A stretch of DNA of 64,000 bases from Bombyx mori (lineage: Eukaryota; Arthropoda; Insecta; Lepidoptera; Bombycidae), in the NCBI RefSeq assembly GCF_030269925.1, contig NC_085119.1:10453001-10517000 (forward strand). The letters run 5' to 3'. Below the pieces are notes generated by a model. It ran no database searches, was not told where the DNA came from, and was given only the letters and a program-made list of their open reading frames with translations. The translations under genes were made by a program, and so were the position numbers. Position 1 is the stretch's first letter. The number at the start of each line of letters is the position of its first letter. Below are positions 60,340 to 64,000 of the stretch, in pieces.

Positions 60340-60480
60340 GTTCGTTACGGAGTGGGAGGCGGTAGGCGGTACATCGTGATCGTACAAGTGGACCGGATCT
60401 CCGGGCCGTGCGTCGGCGGCCGGAAGTACGCAAGACTTCCGCTCCCTCGGGACTGATCGTCACGCGTCAAGGCGTCACAC
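60340..60480. promoter_or_regulatory. CpG-rich island with paired ETS-type sites
   Basis: gtgggaggcggtaggcggta through ggccgtgcgtcggcggccgg is CpG-rich. CCGGAAGT (60420-60427) and ACTTCCG (60435-60441) face each other 7 nt apart. Role inferred from composition and motif only. Confidence 0.35.
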
Positions 60481-60484
60481 AACA

Positions 60485-61425
60485 CTGTCTTATTACTGCT
60501 TCGCTTTCAGATTTTTGTTAATTAGCTTTGATTTATATAACTTTAATAGATTTCAAAAGGTAGATCTCATGACATTACAGATAACATGCAGTGTTATTTC
60601 TTCAAAAACATACATCTGCATTTCTCCTATGTACAAAATACATGAGTAGTTTGGCCTCATAGGGTATAAAGGAAGCGACAACTTAGAGATGTTTATATTC
60701 TTTTTTGCACTTTAATTTTTTATTTTATTATTCCTTCCTTTATTTATTCTTTTTAACATCTGTATGCGCAATTTGCAAAGTTGCTTTGCTTGATAGCAGT
60801 ACTCCGGCGTCCTAATTTTTAGGCCACAACGTCTTGATTACGGCGTATAGAAGTGATTTTCAAACTCTCTCAGACCATTGATAATAAAAGTATCTGAAAT
60901 AATAGACACATGTAGTGATTGATTCTCTATGGACACACTTTTTGTCAGCTTAGCTGTTAAACGTCTAAATTTGGGTTAGATTATAAATGCACCTTATAAT
61001 ATGAGATAAAGAGTCCTTTAAAGTACCAACGTAAAATATATTCGAATTATGATTAGTAAAAGAGACATCAATATTTTTTTACCACCTATGATATGTAATA
61101 ATTTACGGGAAAAAATCAAAGATGGTGCGATTGGTATGTCTAAAAATAGTTTTTTGTTGGTGTAGCTCACGATACAATTAAAGATCAGAGACATTACAAG
61201 ATAAATTCCAATACCCATCATTAGGCACGAAGGCTAGTCTTAGTTAATTAAAGAATCAAACCTCAAATAGTTTGAATTTTGATAGGACGGAGACGCTCTT
61301 ATTTATGCCTGTGTCACAGATTCAACAAATTCAAATCCACAATCTTTATTAGCACTTTGGATTTGATTACATGCTGTAATTTCTTGGTCGTGTTATACTT
61401 TTCTGTATTAATGTTACTAGCCTGA
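60485..61425. other. Intergenic; no gene recognised
   Basis: AT-rich; nothing recognised. Confidence 0.4.
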
Positions 61426-61429
61426 CGAT

Positions 61430-62044
61430 AGAACGACCCCGTCATGACCTATGCAAGTGTAGTGTTCGCTCACGCGGCCCGCACTGACTAAAAATCACTC
61501 CAAATTATTCAATCCCGTTTTTGCGGGATAGCCGTCGGAGCCCCATGGTTCGTCAGGAACGTCGACCTCCATGACGACCTGGACTTAGAGTCCATCAGTA
61601 AGTATATTCAGTTTGCATCGATGCGCCACTTCGATAAAGCGGCACGACACGAGAACCCTCTCATCGTGGCCGCCGCTAACTACATTCCCGATCCTGCAGA
61701 CAGAATGGAAAACAGTCAATGTCGCCCCAAACACGTAATTTCGGATCCTCCCGATTCACGAACGGTGCTAGGTACCTCAAGCACCGGTCATCGTTCTCGT
61801 CGAACCCGTCGCTTGCGACGAAGGGCTCGACGAGTAAATTAACCCTCAGACCCAACCCACTGAGTTTCTCGCCGGATCTTCTCAGCGGGTCGCGTTTCCG
61901 ATCCGGTGGTAGATTCTGCGAAGCACAGCTCTTGCTAGGGTTCGTGTTAGCAACGTCGTCAGGTTTGCGCCCCGTGAGCTCACCCACTAGTTAAGTTTAA
62001 CTGAAATAGCCTCTCAAGGCTCTCAGCTTAGGTATGAAAAAAAA
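61430..62044 (+). mobile_element. 5'-truncated LINE A with C-terminal ORF and poly(A)
   Basis: The best LINE A copy in the window. It encodes MTYASVVFAHAARTD, (stop), KSLQIIQSRFCGIAVGAPWF, VRNVDLHDDLDLESISKYIQ, ASMRHFDKAARHENPLIVAA and NYIPDPADRM..SQCRPKHV, ending RRARRVN at the TAA near 61840. The 3'UTR follows (actgagtttctcgccggatc, ggtggtagattctgcgaagc, cgtgagctcacccactag) up to ggtatgaaaaaaaa at 62044. One in-frame stop (actgactaa region, 61491) and a codon deletion near TVLLGT mark it as dead. It serves as the reference for the other LINE A tails here. Confidence 0.88.
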
Positions 62045-62049
62045 TCGAA

Positions 62050-63130
62050 CGACGGTATAATCGCATAGCTATGAGCATACCGGACTTCTTAACTACGCCA
62101 CGGACACTTCTTTTTTTGTATATTTTAATGGAATCTCAGCTCCATCATAATAATCAAACCGTCATATTAATCAAAACTTTTGTTCAGTACATTCTTAGAG
62201 AAAACCGCCCCAGCCGTTAAGCGTAATAAGAAATATGTCTAATATGAGAGATTTTTTTAGATGATATGGACAACTTAGTACTGAATCAAGACAAACGAAA
62301 CGGAAGGATTTCGAAACTGAGCCTAGGAAATAAAATCACAAATATCAGTCCCAGTTCTATACGTCCATTATCAATAACTTGGTTTCCTGATCAACTTTAT
62401 TTTGCTATTAACAAAAAGAAACTCACTAAGAAGTTAAGGTTAGTGGTTTACCTTTGTCATATCCTTTAGATATGCCATTACTCGATAACCTTTATTCTGT
62501 TTTTATTGACTTTAAATAGATGCTGTTGTTAATAAACTTTCAGTATTATATTGTGCAAATAAAATAAATGTTATTAAAGCTAATTTTATAATTTTGCTTC
62601 GCGTTTATTATTTTACGATTGAAGGTTCGAATGCTTTACAGTTTTAGTTTTTGTGGCCACGGACTTTTACGCTTCAATAAACGAGTAAAAGTTATTACGT
62701 TCTATGTTATATTTTAATAATTATTTATTCGACTTGCAAAAAGGCACAAATATATAAACGTGCTTCTTAATAATACAAAAAAAATGACATCGCTTTTATT
62801 AATATCGTATACTTTTCTGCCCGTTGTTGTCCATAGTATTTAAAATTAATAAAATCAACAAATAAGTTCTGAAGTTTTGATCAAACATTAAACAGTATTT
62901 CTGGTACATGGCGAGACGTGTTTCAATTCGTACAGGCTGATTTCAAAGTCGCATTCTTCCTATTTCTATCGTAATCCAGTCATGCGTTCTTGTTTGTTTT
63001 AGCCGTTATTCTAATATCACTGTGATTATGATCTTATATATCAAAAAGGGTCCCATTAATGACGCCTAGTCTATTTATTACCTTGAGTAACAACTAGGCT
63101 GATCGTGAGCTTATCTATCCGAGTGAGCAC
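62050..63130. other. Intergenic; very degraded SINE-like traces
   Basis: AT-rich. Between about 62940 and 63130 faint Bm1-like words occur (gtaatccagtcatgcgttct, gatcgtgagcttatctatcc), too weak to call. No gene recognised. Confidence 0.35.
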
Positions 63131-63135
63131 ACAGA

Positions 63136-63210
63136 CAGACCGCCTCGTTGGTCGAGTGGTTAGTTATCCTAGTATACGGGCTCCAGATTTGGTCGTTGAA
63201 TGTGGAGCAT
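63136..63210 (+). repeat. tRNA-derived SINE head
   Basis: gaccgcctcgttggtcgagt then ggttag contains a good polymerase III A-box (TGGTCGAGTGG). The B-box position holds only a degraded ggtcgttgaatg. Looks like the head of a lepidopteran tRNA-related SINE, not a working tRNA gene. Confidence 0.5.
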
Positions 63211-63649
63211 TAACCTTTTTCTTGCCCTTATTCCACATTATCTTGAGTCGGTGCACCATATCCTCTAATCACGCTACATAGGAATTTGGCATGAGTTTTA
63301 CAACGGGCTCATGCTGCATAGGAATTTCGACCGGCATTCGCCTGTCTGTCGTCAACCCTCTTTGGGTTATAGCTCAAGTATCCATCCAGTATGGATTATA
63401 TCCATTACAATCTGCCATAGGGAGAAACTTTTCGGTTTCTCCGTTTAATGTTTGTTTAGTTCATCCTTTTTTGGTTCTATGATTTTCATTTTAATATTAT
63501 GAACATTTGAGGTAAAGTCAGATAAAAATATCACATTTTATTAGTTTTTCTATATTTTCAAATAATGTCGAAATGTGGAATAACAAAAACTTTATAAGTT
63601 CCTCTTTGTATGACCCAGGGTCTTGAATGCTTGCTCAAATACCGTTTAC

Positions 63650-63920
63650 ATACACTGCTGTGGGTTATGGAACGAGAAGGCAAGATTGGGAGCAAGTTGG
63701 AATTGCCATCCCCGTACCAGACTTCGTTTAGCGCCAGGATTAATGGGCGAAATAACAGTCCAAATTAAACCTCGTGAAACAAGTCCCGTTCAACTTACGT
63801 GTGCTGCTCTGCAATTAGCTGCGTCGCGTCTACGGGAAAACGTAACAGGATATTTCGCCGTTCCCATTGAAGTTTCATTCTTGAACAGTGTGATGCCGTC
63901 TTTAACCGGCGAAGAATCAT
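63650..63920 (+). other. Unassigned coding-like segment at the right edge
   Basis: GC-richer than its flanks. One frame reads LRLAPGLMGEITVQIKPRET, PVQLTCAALQLAASRLRENV and TGYFAVPIEVSFLNSVMPSL then TGEES and a stop (63920). A neighbouring frame upstream reads VGYGTRRQDWEQVGIAIPVP. The two could be joined by a frameshift near 63722. I do not recognise the family with confidence; the second part is vaguely reminiscent of beta-sandwich (ASH/MSP-like) repeats. It could be an exon, a processed pseudogene or chance. Confidence 0.3.
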
Positions 63921-64000
63921 AGCAAAGAAATAAACGGAATTCTTGATCACATCACAGAAGACTGAAATTATTTAATATAAAAAAAGTGAAACATTTTTTT

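Noticed and set aside
63136..63210. A genuine tRNA gene
   Set aside because: The A-box is good but the B-box and acceptor stem are not preserved; fits a SINE head.
1..64000. CRISPR arrays, operons, Shine-Dalgarno sites and other prokaryotic features
   Set aside because: Spliced ETS gene, SINEs, LINEs and polymerase III boxes show this is animal nuclear DNA; no regularly spaced repeats were seen.

Overview
The window looks like a stretch of lepidopteran nuclear genome, most likely silkworm (Bombyx). It is AT-rich and intron-bearing. It carries many copies of the Bm1 SINE, several Helitron-like elements with TC...CTAG ends, and tails of jockey-superfamily LINEs typical of Bombyx. Species assignment rests on recognising these repeats by eye; no database search was run.

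The only host protein-coding gene I can support is at the left edge on the minus strand: the ETS-family repressor aop (anterior open, also called yan; the ETV6/TEL group). Its promoter-proximal 5'UTR exon (about 2662-3100), the first coding exon with the start of the Pointed/SAM domain (1153-1420), the exon with the rest of that domain and the proline/serine-rich linker (412-969), and most of the ETS DNA-binding domain (84-333) are present. The 3' part lies beyond position 1. Splice sites and phases join cleanly, and an in-frame stop in the 5'UTR exon fixes the start codon.

The remaining 60 kb upstream of aop is intergenic or distal regulatory DNA filled with transposon copies of different ages. 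The main landmarks are: a decayed mariner (about 5990-6420); a complete Tc1-family element with an intact 348-residue transposase and inner/outer direct repeats in its inverted ends (16199-17930); an RTE-like LINE relic (22790-23232); a pogo-like non-autonomous element (26359-26990); a Helitron-like element interrupted by a 177-bp LINE tail (32957-33443); a three-layer nest in which a full-length U6 snRNA sequence is fused to a jockey LINE 3' fragment and inserted into another LINE tail (38740-40475); a young 5'-truncated LINE with one homopolymer frameshift (44095-45550); and several Helitron-like elements, Bm1 copies and LINE tails.

A few GC/CpG-rich islands (about 2830-3000, 28680-28830, 41640-41800, 45840-45930, 47650-47890, 48220-48300, 53440-53545, 60340-60480) stand out from the AT-rich background. 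They may be promoters or unannotated non-coding exons. Most other open reading frames look like chance.

The most interesting item is the U6-LINE chimera with a target-site duplication, the signature of template switching during LINE reverse transcription, a process best known from mammals.
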